A stretch of DNA of 64,000 bases from the NCBI GenBank assembly GCA_026545225.1, contig CM048849.1, positions 8,148,041-8,212,040 of the forward strand, given 5' to 3'. This document shows positions 53,801 through 55,671 of this stretch, one piece after another. Source of the stretch: Cornus controversa. Its lineage: Eukaryota > Streptophyta > Magnoliopsida > Cornales > Cornaceae. Both the position numbers and the translations under genes were made by a program. Position 1 is the stretch's first letter. Each line of letters opens with the position of its first letter. The notes beneath the pieces are model-generated. The model worked only from the letters and a program-made list of their open reading frames with translations, did no database searches and had not been told where the DNA came from.

Positions 53801-55671
53801 TTTACTTAGTTAATCATTAAAGTTAGAAATAAAAATCAGTAATCCACTTCCATTAATCTAGTTAGAATTAATTTTACAATTCAAATATAAGCGTAATACT
53901 CAGTCTCTGTAGTTCGACACCCTCACTTTGATCCTATCTTACTAGGATTCGTGCTATTGCGAGTGGTATTTTTAATTGACACACTTAACCATGATCAGGA
54001 TTTTATATATATATCCTTGTGTACCAACAAAAAAGGGAAAAAATGGGGATTTTAAACAAACATTACATCACATGACACGCACGTGAAAATATTAACGGCT
54101 AGTTACTAACGGCAGATTGAGAAGGGGTATCTTGCAATAACACTTGATAATTGAAAGTGGTGATATGCTAGATCTTTATTTCAAGGGCCAAAAAGTTATG
54201 GTACAGGGAAGTTCGTTGCAATTAACCCATAATTTTTTGTGTGTTTGTAATTTGCATTTGCTCTACATTCTTCTTATTTGCAAATAACCTCCACTAAAAG
54301 CAAAGAAAATTTTGAAAATTGATGTCTTGGTAGTATCAGAACCAGATGAATGATATCATTATTTTTTAAAAAAATTTTCTGGCCCTAATAGATTGGGAAA
54401 TGTGATCAGAAAAAGTCCAGTTGGGCAGTGATTATCTTGGGTTTAATATTCATTAAACTTAGCACTGTCCTCAAATTCATCAGACATTTCCAACCAACTC
54501 AAGTTGTGCATTTTTTTTGTTTCACACATCTTTACATGTGCCAAAGCATTTTCTTCTGCTTAAAAATATGAAATCTAGTGTAAATAACCAACACAATGGT
54601 GAAAAAGATCCCTTGGGATATTGGTATTTTTGTTTAACACGTCCTAAGACTCCATTTTTTGTGGCTTTCAGACCTAATATCACCTATCTACATCATACTC
54701 GAACACTTAACCCCCCCTCCCTCAAAAAAAAAAAAAAAAAAAAAAAACAAAGAAAAGAAAAATATGCCACAAGTTGATTTTATAAAGCTGTGGAGAACTT
54801 GGATAAGAGAACAAAGCGATTTATTTTCAAGATATTAAAAGAACAATGTATGCAAACGTTTTGCAGATGTTCGCCATCTTTTGAAGACAAACAGAAAAAA
54901 AAAAAACAAGGAAAAAAAAAGGCCCAACTCGAAAGCATGAGTTAAAAAAAAAACATCATCATTCCTCACCAAAAATCCTACAAGACCAAAAGAAAACCGT
55001 ATTTTTGGGCATTAAATACTTGATTCAAATGGAACATTAAAGTTCAAACACACCAGAAATTCAGCAACTTCTACCAGATTTTAAATCCCATAAAACTTCT
55101 TAATGCACAATCACATACTTTCTTAATTTACTTAATCCCAAAAGAAAACATTATAAAAATTGCTCTGTTGTTGAATATTTTAATAAAATCACCAAGCAGT
55201 GAAAGAAGATTAAGCTAACCTTCCGCAATTTATCAACAGCACCACTGGTATCAAAAGTTTCATTCCCCTGCTCATCCATCGTAACAGCAGCAAGCTTTGC
55301 TAGAGTAATACCGCAAGAAAACGGATGTCCTGGATTGCTGGGAAACATAGAGCTGTCCTCAGTATTATCCAGAAAGCAAACAAGCAAGAAAGATTAAGCA
55401 GTACAACAAAACAAGATAACTTGAATTTAGAGCTCAAACATTAATGAAGAGAAATATTTCAATAGAACATAAATCAAATGAAAAAACAAAAAACAAAAAA
55501 CAAAAAGAAAAAAGAAAAAAAAACTCATGTTTAGAAACCCATAAAGCTCCAATGGCGCCCATCCAACCTGGCAGAATCCTCATATCTGACATGAACATTG
55601 CTAATTGAGATCTTAAGATTTCCTATAATTGTAGCAATCAGCGAACCCAGCCAAGAACTTCCAGCAGGTGG
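9492..55671 (-). CDS. VPS13: VPS13-type bridge-like lipid transfer protein, PH-domain (VPS13M) class; 28 exons, both ends outside the window
   Basis: VPS13 proteins are long hydrophobic-groove bridges that carry bulk glycerolipids between membranes at organelle contact sites. I see 28 exons that join without a stop into 1692 codons. Landmarks in order (numbering of the partial product): [19 protein letters not shown] and [14 protein letters not shown] (about 5-60), typical of the N-terminal VPS13 repeats; [11 protein letters not shown] and APHLWWRYA (80-230); a PH domain spread over four exons (about 708-813), which marks the plant VPS13M class such as Arabidopsis AT4G17140; [25 protein letters not shown] and [13 protein letters not shown] (1150-1290); [16 protein letters not shown] in the last exon. 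Family members are about 4000 residues, so roughly 130 N-terminal residues and the C-terminal half are missing at the window edges. All splice sites are GT/AG. Introns of 5.9-8.5 kb are TE-filled. Intact phases and no stop argue for a live gene. Which paralogue it is rests on my memory of the family. Confidence 0.95.
10321..10596 (-). CDS. VPS13: VPS13 exon aa
   Basis: It has 92 codons: [32 protein letters not shown], and [19 protein letters not shown], ending SPLAHIA. The acceptor is ctctgaacag and the donor is GCT|gtaatg. It lies 6.7 kb from the previous exon. Confidence 0.94.
10597..12711. other. VPS13 intron, 5 kb from the L1 fragment: AT-rich DNA without identified elements
   Basis: Nothing recognisable except that 12605-12668 shares about 60 bases (ATGTCC-AAATAAGT-TCCCTTTT-AAAGTCAATGTAC) with 18810-18866, indicating two copies of a small repeat, probably a MITE related to Stowaway-like elements. 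Confidence 0.45.
12712..13121 (-). mobile_element. TRIM (terminal-repeat retrotransposon in miniature), 410 bp
   Basis: Two direct repeats flank a 98-base interior: 12712-12878 and 12977-13121. Both hold TGTGCAAATATT or GTGCAAATATTGTCC, CCCTCTTG, TTTTAAAAC or TTTTCAAAAC, CTACACA and CCCAGGCAATGTG. In minus orientation the sequence next to the high-coordinate LTR reads TGGTATCGAAG, close to the initiator-Met primer site, and the sequence next to the low-coordinate LTR reads GGGGGAGGGAT, a polypurine tract. There is no coding capacity, as is normal for a TRIM. A weak target duplication (TGTTA/AGTTA) flanks it. Confidence 0.75.
12807..12830. repeat. Poly-C tract (C24) inside the TRIM LTR
   Basis: Twenty-four consecutive C in the low-coordinate LTR; the other LTR has only five. 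It is likely a replication or assembly expansion. Confidence 0.95.
13174..14345 (+). pseudogene. L1-type LINE fragment: reverse transcriptase to zf-RVT-proximal region
   Basis: Frame-by-frame translation gives [41 protein letters not shown] (RT block), then LLFADNTIV where the catalytic FADD has become FADN (13439-13450). Further on are ISYLGLPLGA and, near 14083-14310, a segment like the post-RT region of plant LINEs ([20 protein letters not shown]). Stops and frameshifts are frequent. It is truncated at both ends and not functional. Confidence 0.85.
14346..15193. mobile_element. Degenerate hAT-type MITE, family B relative (right end preserved)
   Basis: From about 14622 the sequence is full of GACACG, GGACACTCC and TCCGACACG words, as in the element at 46627-47162. 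It ends GTCCGTGTCCATGCTTCTTAG at about 15191, the inverted-repeat terminus of that family. The left terminus is not recognisable. 14346-14620 is unassigned. Confidence 0.5.
15318..15919. mobile_element. Non-autonomous hAT element, 602 bp, 8-bp target duplication
   Basis: Target duplication ATCACAAG at 15310-15317 and 15920-15927. Terminal inverted repeats TAGACCTGTCAATGGATC and (other strand) TACACCTATAAACGGATC match at 14 of 18 positions. The interior is AT-rich with many GATCCGA or TCGGAT words in subterminal positions on both sides, as is usual for hAT binding sites. Removing the element and one duplication rejoins the copia RNase H reading frame, which proves the borders. Confidence 0.88.
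16363..16557 (+). repeat. Copia 3' LTR
   Basis: It starts TGTTAGAGATG directly after the polypurine tract and contains GATTTTATATTG and a CTCCTCTCTCTTC tract. The right border is approximate because the expected CA terminus is degenerate. Confidence 0.6.
16558..17255. other. VPS13 intron, no elements recognised; C-rich tract
   Basis: 17048-17084 has runs of C interrupted by A (complement GGGTGGGTGGGGGGTG). Such G-runs on the minus strand could form a quadruplex in the transcript. It lies 170 bases upstream (higher-to-lower order: downstream) of exon z. Nothing else was seen. Confidence 0.5.
17256..17399 (-). CDS. VPS13: VPS13 exon z
   Basis: It has 48 codons: [19 protein letters not shown], then [20 protein letters not shown]. 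The acceptor is caaattgcag and the donor is AAG|gtaaca. Phase 0 on both sides. Confidence 0.94.
17487..17595 (-). CDS. VPS13: VPS13 exon y
   Basis: It begins with the third base of Asp and then encodes [19 protein letters not shown], ending [10 protein letters not shown]. The acceptor is attttggcag and the donor is GAG|gtaatt. Confidence 0.93.
17596..18418. other. VPS13 intron, plain AT-rich
   Basis: There is a T-run at 17909-17922 and a GA run at 18225-18238. No recognised element. Confidence 0.6.
18419..18603 (-). CDS. VPS13: VPS13 exon x
   Basis: It encodes [40 protein letters not shown] and [14 protein letters not shown] placed the donor at AAAGA|gtccgt, so that GA plus T of the next exon gives Asp, as in the family (SKDF). 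A GT four bases further on would break the frame. The acceptor is gctcttgcag. Confidence 0.9.
18604..19093. other. VPS13 intron with a small repeat copy and a GA tract
   Basis: 18810-18866 is homologous to 12605-12668, and (GA)n lies at 19005-19020. The shared segment starts ATGTCCCAAAATAAGTATCC, typical of Stowaway-like MITE ends. Confidence 0.5.
19094..19207 (-). CDS. VPS13: VPS13 exon w
   Basis: It has 38 codons: [20 protein letters not shown], then [19 protein letters not shown] longer open frame over the same bases in another frame is a shadow. The acceptor is attctgcacag and the donor is GAG|gtaagt. Confidence 0.94.
19345..19476 (-). CDS. VPS13: VPS13 exon v
   Basis: It has 44 codons: [20 protein letters not shown], then [20 protein letters not shown]. 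This is one of the most conserved VPS13 blocks. It lies 7.9 kb from exon u across the RTE LINE. The acceptor is ttatttttaag and the donor is AAG|gttcat. Confidence 0.94.
19477..22030. other. VPS13 intron, mostly unassigned AT-rich DNA
   Basis: 19760-19830 has GTATCGGATATGTATC and GGACATGTAT words reminiscent of MITE family A but without visible ends. A GC-richer patch at 20345-20600 has open frames on both strands and no recognised family. 21637-21856 carries a 68-codon plus-strand frame without relatives that I can name. Confidence 0.45.
22480..22754. mobile_element. Stowaway-like MITE inside the LINE endonuclease
   Basis: The ends are inverted: TACTCTCTCGATTCATTTTTATTAGTCC on the left (only its first 20 bases are typical), and TACTCCATCTGTCTCATATT from the right end. 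This is the familiar CTCCxTCxGTxxCA Stowaway/mariner terminus with TA target. It is about 274 bp. It interrupts ...HILNI and SAYAPEEE of the RTE endonuclease, which rejoin in frame when it is removed. It has no coding capacity. Confidence 0.75.
23432..24290. mobile_element. hAT-like non-autonomous element, 859 bp, inside the LINE
   Basis: The termini are CAGCGTTATAAAAGGC and (other strand) CAGTGTTGTTAAAGGC, inverted repeats that match at 13 of 16. The flanks AGTACAAC (23424-23431) and GGTACAAC (24291-24298) form an 8-bp target duplication with one change. Subterminal TAGGCGC/GCGCCTAGG words occur on both sides. The interior is purine-rich with a GA microsatellite. Its removal restores the LINE frame as EEVQ then QLIKQKRKA. 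Confidence 0.85.
23811..23840. repeat. (AG)15 microsatellite
   Basis: Thirty bases of perfect AG inside the hAT-like element. Open frames on both strands here (poly-Arg/Glu or poly-Leu/Ser) are artefacts of it. Confidence 0.97.
24887..25456 (+). pseudogene. RTE reverse transcriptase core (FAND instead of FADD)
   Basis: The longest surviving piece of the LINE, 189 codons, covers the RT palm from SDNQFGF to NIIIALED. The catalytic box at 25274-25285 reads Phe-Ala-Asn-Asp, so the metal-binding first Asp is lost. Flanking frames are closed by stops. Confidence 0.88.
26151..27409. other. VPS13 intron, mostly unassigned; one tRNA-like promoter pair
   Basis: 26151-26950 shows nothing recognisable. 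26970-27060 is listed separately as a SINE-head candidate. 27065-27100 is an A/G-rich stretch (AAAGAAAGAAAGA). Confidence 0.5.
26970..27060 (+). mobile_element. SINE head candidate with pol III A and B boxes
   Basis: TAGCCAAGGCG (26977-26987) resembles an A box and GGTTCAAGTCC (27017-27027) fits the B box GGTTCRANYCC. The spacing is that of a tRNA gene. No cloverleaf with matched acceptor ends is evident, so a tRNA-derived SINE fragment is likelier than a tRNA gene. Confidence 0.45.
27410..27733 (-). CDS. VPS13: VPS13 exon u
   Basis: It has 108 codons: [20 protein letters not shown], then [18 protein letters not shown] and [15 protein letters not shown]. The leading Met is internal, since the acceptor cttctccag precedes it. 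The donor is AAG|gtgaga. Confidence 0.94.
27839..28306 (-). CDS. VPS13: VPS13 exon t
   Basis: It has 156 codons. It opens [20 protein letters not shown] and IKDELQG, passes through a long acidic, poorly conserved linker with many Asp/Glu/Ser, and ends [17 protein letters not shown]. The acceptor is cattacag and the donor is CAG|gtactt. Confidence 0.94.
28307..29735. other. VPS13 intron holding an Au-type SINE
   Basis: Apart from the SINE (28776-28942), this is AT-rich unassigned DNA. A low-complexity ATAAATAAATAAA occurs near 29161. Confidence 0.6.
28776..28942 (-). mobile_element. Au-type SINE with 10-bp target duplication
   Basis: Read on the minus strand it has the Au-SINE order: CTTGGCGCAACGG (A box), then GTTGCTTCATTATGACTTGG, GGGTTTGAAATGG (diverged B box), GAAACTGCCTTTCTGCATGC, AGGTAAGGTTGTGTACAT, and an end near GCCTAGGCTTGCCC. 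Perfect direct repeats ATCCCATTTA flank it (28766-28775 and 28943-28952). It carries no protein. It was inserted in the same transcriptional direction as VPS13. Confidence 0.85.
29736..29804 (-). CDS. VPS13: VPS13 exon s
   Basis: It has 23 codons: [20 protein letters not shown] ending GGK. The acceptor is aatttgcag and the donor is AAG|gttagt. LILExLAGGGK is conserved in the plant class. Confidence 0.92.
29976..30116 (-). CDS. VPS13: VPS13 exon r
   Basis: It has 47 codons from [15 protein letters not shown] to [14 protein letters not shown]. The acceptor is gtgttatatag and the donor is AAG|gtatat. There is no ORF-scale signal because it is split from its neighbours, but it joins in phase 0 to the family motif LVETKLxIYGK. 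Confidence 0.92.
30221..30319 (-). CDS. VPS13: VPS13 exon q (PH domain, C-terminal helix)
   Basis: It has 33 codons: [20 protein letters not shown], then [13 protein letters not shown]. The Trp-Leu-Arg-Ala-Leu helix closes the PH fold. The donor is TCT|gtatga; reading past it meets TGA at once, which fixes the junction. Confidence 0.92.
30320..30765. other. VPS13 intron, nothing recognised
   Basis: AT-rich, with a T-run near 30533. It separates two PH-domain exons. Confidence 0.6.
30766..30862 (-). CDS. VPS13: VPS13 exon p (PH domain, middle)
   Basis: It encodes [20 protein letters not shown], then [12 protein letters not shown], the PH beta5-beta7 region. It enters in phase 2 and leaves in phase 0. 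The acceptor is ggttgtgcag and the donor is AAG|gtaagt. Confidence 0.92.
31031..31140 (-). CDS. VPS13: VPS13 exon o (PH domain, first half)
   Basis: It encodes [20 protein letters not shown], then [16 protein letters not shown]. The pattern W.pxxxVLsGxxLYvlesE is the typical PH beta2-beta4 start. It ends in split Ser AG|C. The acceptor is attgatccag and the donor is gttcac. Confidence 0.93.
31227..31454 (-). CDS. VPS13: VPS13 exon n (leads into the PH domain)
   Basis: It has 76 codons: [20 protein letters not shown], then [17 protein letters not shown], ending [11 protein letters not shown]. The last residues begin the first PH-domain strand, which continues in the next exon. The acceptor is tctattgaag and the donor is AGG|gtatga. 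Confidence 0.92.
31553..31774 (-). CDS. VPS13: VPS13 exon m
   Basis: It has 74 codons, [20 protein letters not shown] to [10 protein letters not shown], phase 0 throughout. FYISGxDIAAFxxD is a recurrent VPS13 beta-strand unit. The acceptor is ttattgcag and the donor is CAG|gtatat. Confidence 0.92.
31853..31973 (-). CDS. VPS13: VPS13 exon l
   Basis: It encodes [17 protein letters not shown] and [15 protein letters not shown], the beta-rich VPS13 segment that repeats the APK(I/V)xxP / DFGxxxL pattern. The acceptor is gatatctcag and the donor is AAG|gtatgc. Confidence 0.92.
31974..33270. other. VPS13 intron, nothing recognised
   Basis: AT-rich with a short direct repeat TTTAGGGATTACAATATT (about 32267-32302). 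A GA-rich patch lies at 32860-32885. Open frames here are short and have no relatives. Confidence 0.5.
33271..33338 (-). CDS. VPS13: VPS13 exon k
   Basis: It is only 68 bases and encodes the charged helix [20 protein letters not shown], ending in split Arg AG|A. The acceptor is gccaactgcag and the donor is gttcat. It is too short for a simple open-frame scan, but phases match on both sides. Confidence 0.9.
33611..33706 (-). CDS. VPS13: VPS13 exon j
   Basis: It has 32 codons: [16 protein letters not shown] through ALETATALQ. The acceptor is gatattgcag and the donor is CAG|gtgatg. It is followed downstream by the helical exon k. Confidence 0.91.
34081..34422. mobile_element. hAT-type MITE, family A copy 2 (342 bp)
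   Basis: The left end is CTATGTAACATGGACTCTTC. The right end read on the other strand is CTTTGTTACCAGGACTCAAG. Flanks ATTACGTC (34073-34080) and ATTATATC (34423-34430) are an 8-bp duplication with two changes. The interior order GAAGTACCCGTGT, GGACATGAGTAT, GGATGGACATGCAC matches the reverse complement of the copy at 4451-4792. Confidence 0.7.
35769..35982 (+). mobile_element. Small copia-type solo LTR
   Basis: It starts TGTTAGAG, has a TATA-like ATATATATATAAGAGAGG near 35862-35879 and a CTCCTCCTCTTCTTCTTCTC leader, and ends CCCTAACT. Direct repeats AGATA flank it (35764-35768 and 35983-35987). No internal region is present, as expected after LTR-LTR recombination. The terminal base is imperfect (T for A). 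Confidence 0.55.
36329..36427. repeat. Two-unit 50-bp tandem repeat
   Basis: Units 36329-36378 and 36379-36427 share TACTATA-AGTACA and GCATTATCTCTTTCATTC-TGAGC-CAGGT, differing at a handful of positions. Confidence 0.85.
37088..37201 (-). CDS. VPS13: VPS13 exon i
   Basis: It has 38 codons: [19 protein letters not shown], then [13 protein letters not shown]. The acceptor is gtcttgcag and the donor is ACT|gtgagt. Phase 0 on both sides. Confidence 0.93.
37202..38930. other. VPS13 intron with an LTR-like block
   Basis: 37440-38060 is GC-richer and of unknown nature, with open frames on both strands but no recognised family. 38075-38640 is listed as an LTR candidate. 38700-38830 contains a GC-rich stretch with CCCTTGCCCGCAAGG. 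Confidence 0.4.
38075..38640 (+). mobile_element. LTR-like remnant with TATA box
   Basis: The architecture resembles a plant LTR: repeated GTCATGTG-CTATT/TTAAG words, then GGCTTATAAAAGGG (TATA box near 38350), then a leader with TATTATCAATATATTCAGCC and a C/T-rich tail. I find no paired LTR, primer site or target duplication, so borders are approximate. Confidence 0.4.
38931..39279 (-). CDS. VPS13: VPS13 exon h
   Basis: It starts with [14 protein letters not shown], an acidic Ser-rich linker. It continues with [18 protein letters not shown] and ends [15 protein letters not shown]. The acceptor is ttttatctcag and the donor is CAG|gttcat. It leaves in phase 0. Confidence 0.93.
39465..39542 (-). 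CDS. VPS13: VPS13 exon g
   Basis: A 78-base exon encoding [19 protein letters not shown] and ending in a split Trp codon (TG|G). It is a basic, Lys/Arg-rich linker. The acceptor is gtatctttcag and the donor is gttttc. A plus-strand open frame over the same bases is a shadow. Confidence 0.9.
39543..41349. other. VPS13 intron, unassigned AT-rich DNA
   Basis: 41206-41320 holds several CCAACCGGTTGG-like palindromes in direct repetition, followed by a TA tract at 41338-41352. Otherwise nothing is recognised. Confidence 0.5.
41352..41990 (+). mobile_element. Copia-type 5' LTR and leader fragment
   Basis: The interval from about 41352 (TTGTCGGGGAACATTG) to 41613 (CAAAATCTATCA) is followed at once by TGGTATCAAAGCC (41614-41626), a near-perfect initiator-Met primer site. 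That orients it as a plus-strand 5' LTR. The leader beyond it is C/T-rich with no intact gag. The rest of the element is missing. Confidence 0.65.
42182..42433 (-). repeat. Copia 3' LTR (252 bp)
   Basis: It terminates TG...CA, with the purine-rich GAGAGGGAA (minus strand) abutting its inner edge. It contains GTATATAAAAAGGAGT near 42333-42348, which the partner LTR lacks. Confidence 0.9.
42514..42861 (-). pseudogene. Copia RNase H
   Basis: [34 protein letters not shown] and [18 protein letters not shown] are the standard copia RNase H motifs. The 3' end shifts frame in the final QLAD-type segment. Confidence 0.85.
42862..44428 (-). pseudogene. Copia reverse transcriptase
   Basis: It begins near [20 protein letters not shown], with [20 protein letters not shown]. 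The catalytic box YVDD is intact at 43389-43400 in an out-of-frame segment. The last part is [20 protein letters not shown] to [19 protein letters not shown]. It is split into at least three frames, so it is not functional. Confidence 0.85.
44457..45070 (-). pseudogene. Copia integrase (N-terminal and core pieces)
   Basis: [19 protein letters not shown] is the GAG_pre-integrase/zinc-binding start. [20 protein letters not shown] opens the DDE core. Frameshifts separate the pieces. Past 44560, translation in another frame gives [14 protein letters not shown] sequence. Integration activity is not possible as it stands. Confidence 0.8.
45368..45628 (-). pseudogene. Copia gag zinc-knuckle region
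   Basis: It contains [14 protein letters not shown], a CX2CX4HX4C nucleocapsid knuckle (45557-45598), followed by the spacer to protease. The upstream gag body is not recognisable and is replaced by A-rich sequence (45780-46015). Confidence 0.75.
46067..46397 (-). repeat. Copia 5' LTR (331 bp, carries an 86-bp insert)
   Basis: It is homologous to 42182-42433 apart from scattered substitutions and the LINE-tail insertion at 46147-46232. Confidence 0.9.
46147..46232 (-). mobile_element. 5'-truncated LINE tail (86 bp) inside the copia LTR
   Basis: Minus-strand reading ends GTGCTTTTCAATAAATCTTT, then ACTTTTC and a long A-tail. It is flanked by a perfect 12-bp duplication GTATTTAAAGAG (46135-46146, 46233-46244). 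The tail words (GGGTCGCCCCTCCC, TTTCTGGGTGCTTTT) match the end of the LINE at 60060-60134 (GGGATGCGTCCCCCTTTTGG). This is the classic product of target-primed reverse transcription. Confidence 0.85.
46403..46626. repeat. Segment duplicated at 49270-49450
   Basis: 46500-46626 and 47163-47230 together are homologous to 49270-49450. Both have ATCCAAAAACGCA, CATTTCATA-AAAGAGGTACACCC, GGAATCAGAGG, CCTTCTGACTTAAT and AGAAGCCATA, then GTTGTTGCTTTCTTC. The nature of the segment is unknown. Confidence 0.75.
46627..47162. mobile_element. hAT-type MITE, family B (536 bp)
   Basis: Termini CTAGGAAGCACGGACAC and (other strand) CTAGAAAGCACGGACAC match at 16 of 17. Flanks GCCATAAG (46619-46626) and GCCATAGG (47163-47170) are the 8-bp duplication. 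The interior has many GTGTCCGA/CACGTGTTCGA words near both ends and an AT-rich centre. The homologous segment at 49270-49450 carries a single GCCATAGG and no insert, which confirms the borders. Confidence 0.9.
47163..48079. other. VPS13 intron with TA-rich microsatellite
   Basis: 47400-47466 is a degenerate TATATA/TGTATA stretch. A GA run is at 47331-47343. The rest is AT-rich without recognised elements. Confidence 0.6.
48080..48238 (-). CDS. VPS13: VPS13 exon f
   Basis: It encodes [19 protein letters not shown] and then [13 protein letters not shown]. Phases are 2 in and 2 out (AG|G gives Arg). The acceptor is ctgattcag and the donor is gtatgc. The next intron, 8.5 kb long, contains the full copia element and a hAT-type MITE. 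Confidence 0.92.
48473..48630 (-). CDS. VPS13: VPS13 exon e
   Basis: It encodes [19 protein letters not shown] and the very conserved [14 protein letters not shown]. It ends with a split Cys codon (TG|C). The acceptor is ttctcacag and the donor is gtattg. Confidence 0.93.
48764..48964 (-). CDS. VPS13: VPS13 exon d
   Basis: It has 67 codons, starting [14 protein letters not shown] and ending SDVSLTITE. The acceptor is tatcttctag. The donor is GAG|gtgcta, chosen because the family continues directly into AQYHDW. The open frame runs on into the intron, which would otherwise suggest a longer exon. Confidence 0.92.
49132..49233 (-). CDS. VPS13: VPS13 exon c
   Basis: It encodes [14 protein letters not shown] through [11 protein letters not shown], exactly 34 codons, phase 0 on both sides. 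The acceptor is cttgatgtag and the donor is GAG|gtatgc. It is separated from exon b by a 6-kb intron holding a gag-only copia element and a solo-LTR candidate. Confidence 0.93.
49270..49450. repeat. Uninserted copy of the 46500-47230 segment
   Basis: It is co-linear with the flanks of the family-B MITE and continuous across AGAAGCCATAGGTTGTTGC, where the other copy holds 536 extra bases. Both copies lie in neighbouring VPS13 introns. Confidence 0.8.
49451..49952. other. VPS13 intron, AT-rich, nothing recognised
   Basis: An AATAATAATAATAAT stretch lies near 49496-49512. Confidence 0.6.
49953..50356 (-). repeat. 3' LTR of the gag-only copia element
   Basis: 404 bp. It shares AAATCGCTTAATCCACG, TCTTTATTTCAATA and CCTCACCTCTATTTATAG with the partner LTR. 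The two differ at scattered sites and small indels, so the insertion is not recent. Confidence 0.9.
50663..51205 (-). pseudogene. Copia nucleocapsid knuckle plus protease-like segment
   Basis: [15 protein letters not shown] is a CX2CX4HX4C knuckle. [19 protein letters not shown] aligns with the protease start, where the catalytic Asp of the usual LDSA/LDSG is replaced by Ser. [16 protein letters not shown] and [10 protein letters not shown] are pre-integrase motifs. The frame then stops and no integrase follows. If translated, its protease would be dead. Confidence 0.82.
51289..51777 (-). pseudogene. Copia gag (UBN2-like) of the non-autonomous element
   Basis: The C-terminal part is well conserved: [38 protein letters not shown] and [18 protein letters not shown], typical of plant copia gag. 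The N-terminal part is scrambled relative to the family. The frame is open for 162 codons, then stops before the knuckle. Confidence 0.8.
51861..52249 (-). repeat. 5' LTR of the gag-only copia element
   Basis: 389 bp, followed inward by the primer-binding site (complement of GCTCTGATACCACT at 51847-51860). CTATTTATAG at about 52100 is the complement of a TATA box. Confidence 0.9.
52255..52524. other. Spacer between element insertions, nothing recognised
   Basis: It has a minus-strand open frame of 75 codons with no relatives. Confidence 0.4.
52525..53997 (+). mobile_element. Gypsy-type solo LTR candidate (1473 bp)
   Basis: The ends form an inverted pair (TGAT...ATCA). Flanks GGTTT (52520-52524) and GGATT (53998-54002) match at four of five bases. 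Inside are TTGGCATATAAAAGTGG (TATA box near 53067-53078), repeated GAGATGTCTTCTTCCACCAT words at 53170-53240, and the 3' block GTAGTTCGACACCCTCACTT, familiar from the ends of large plant gypsy LTRs. No internal domain is attached. Confidence 0.5.
54003..55219. other. VPS13 intron, A-rich
   Basis: A24 at 54724-54747 follows a C-rich CCCCCCCTCCCTC, possibly the tail of an old retroposon. More A-runs are at 54895-54960. No gene. Confidence 0.5.
55220..55352 (-). CDS. VPS13: VPS13 exon b
   Basis: It encodes [20 protein letters not shown] and continues to [14 protein letters not shown]. The acceptor is ctgaggacag and the donor is AAG|gttagc. NPGHPF.xGITLxKLxAVTxD is a signature of the VPS13 N-terminal repeat. 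It enters in phase 2 and leaves in phase 0. Confidence 0.93.
55568..55671 (-). CDS. VPS13: VPS13 exon a (first visible)
   Basis: It begins [10 protein letters not shown] and ends [10 protein letters not shown]. The acceptor is cttttgcag and the donor is GT after CCAG. It ends two bases into a codon (AG), completed by C of the next exon. In the family this segment lies near residue 130, after the chorein_N end, so at least one more 5' exon must exist. None is recognisable up to 64000. Confidence 0.93.
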
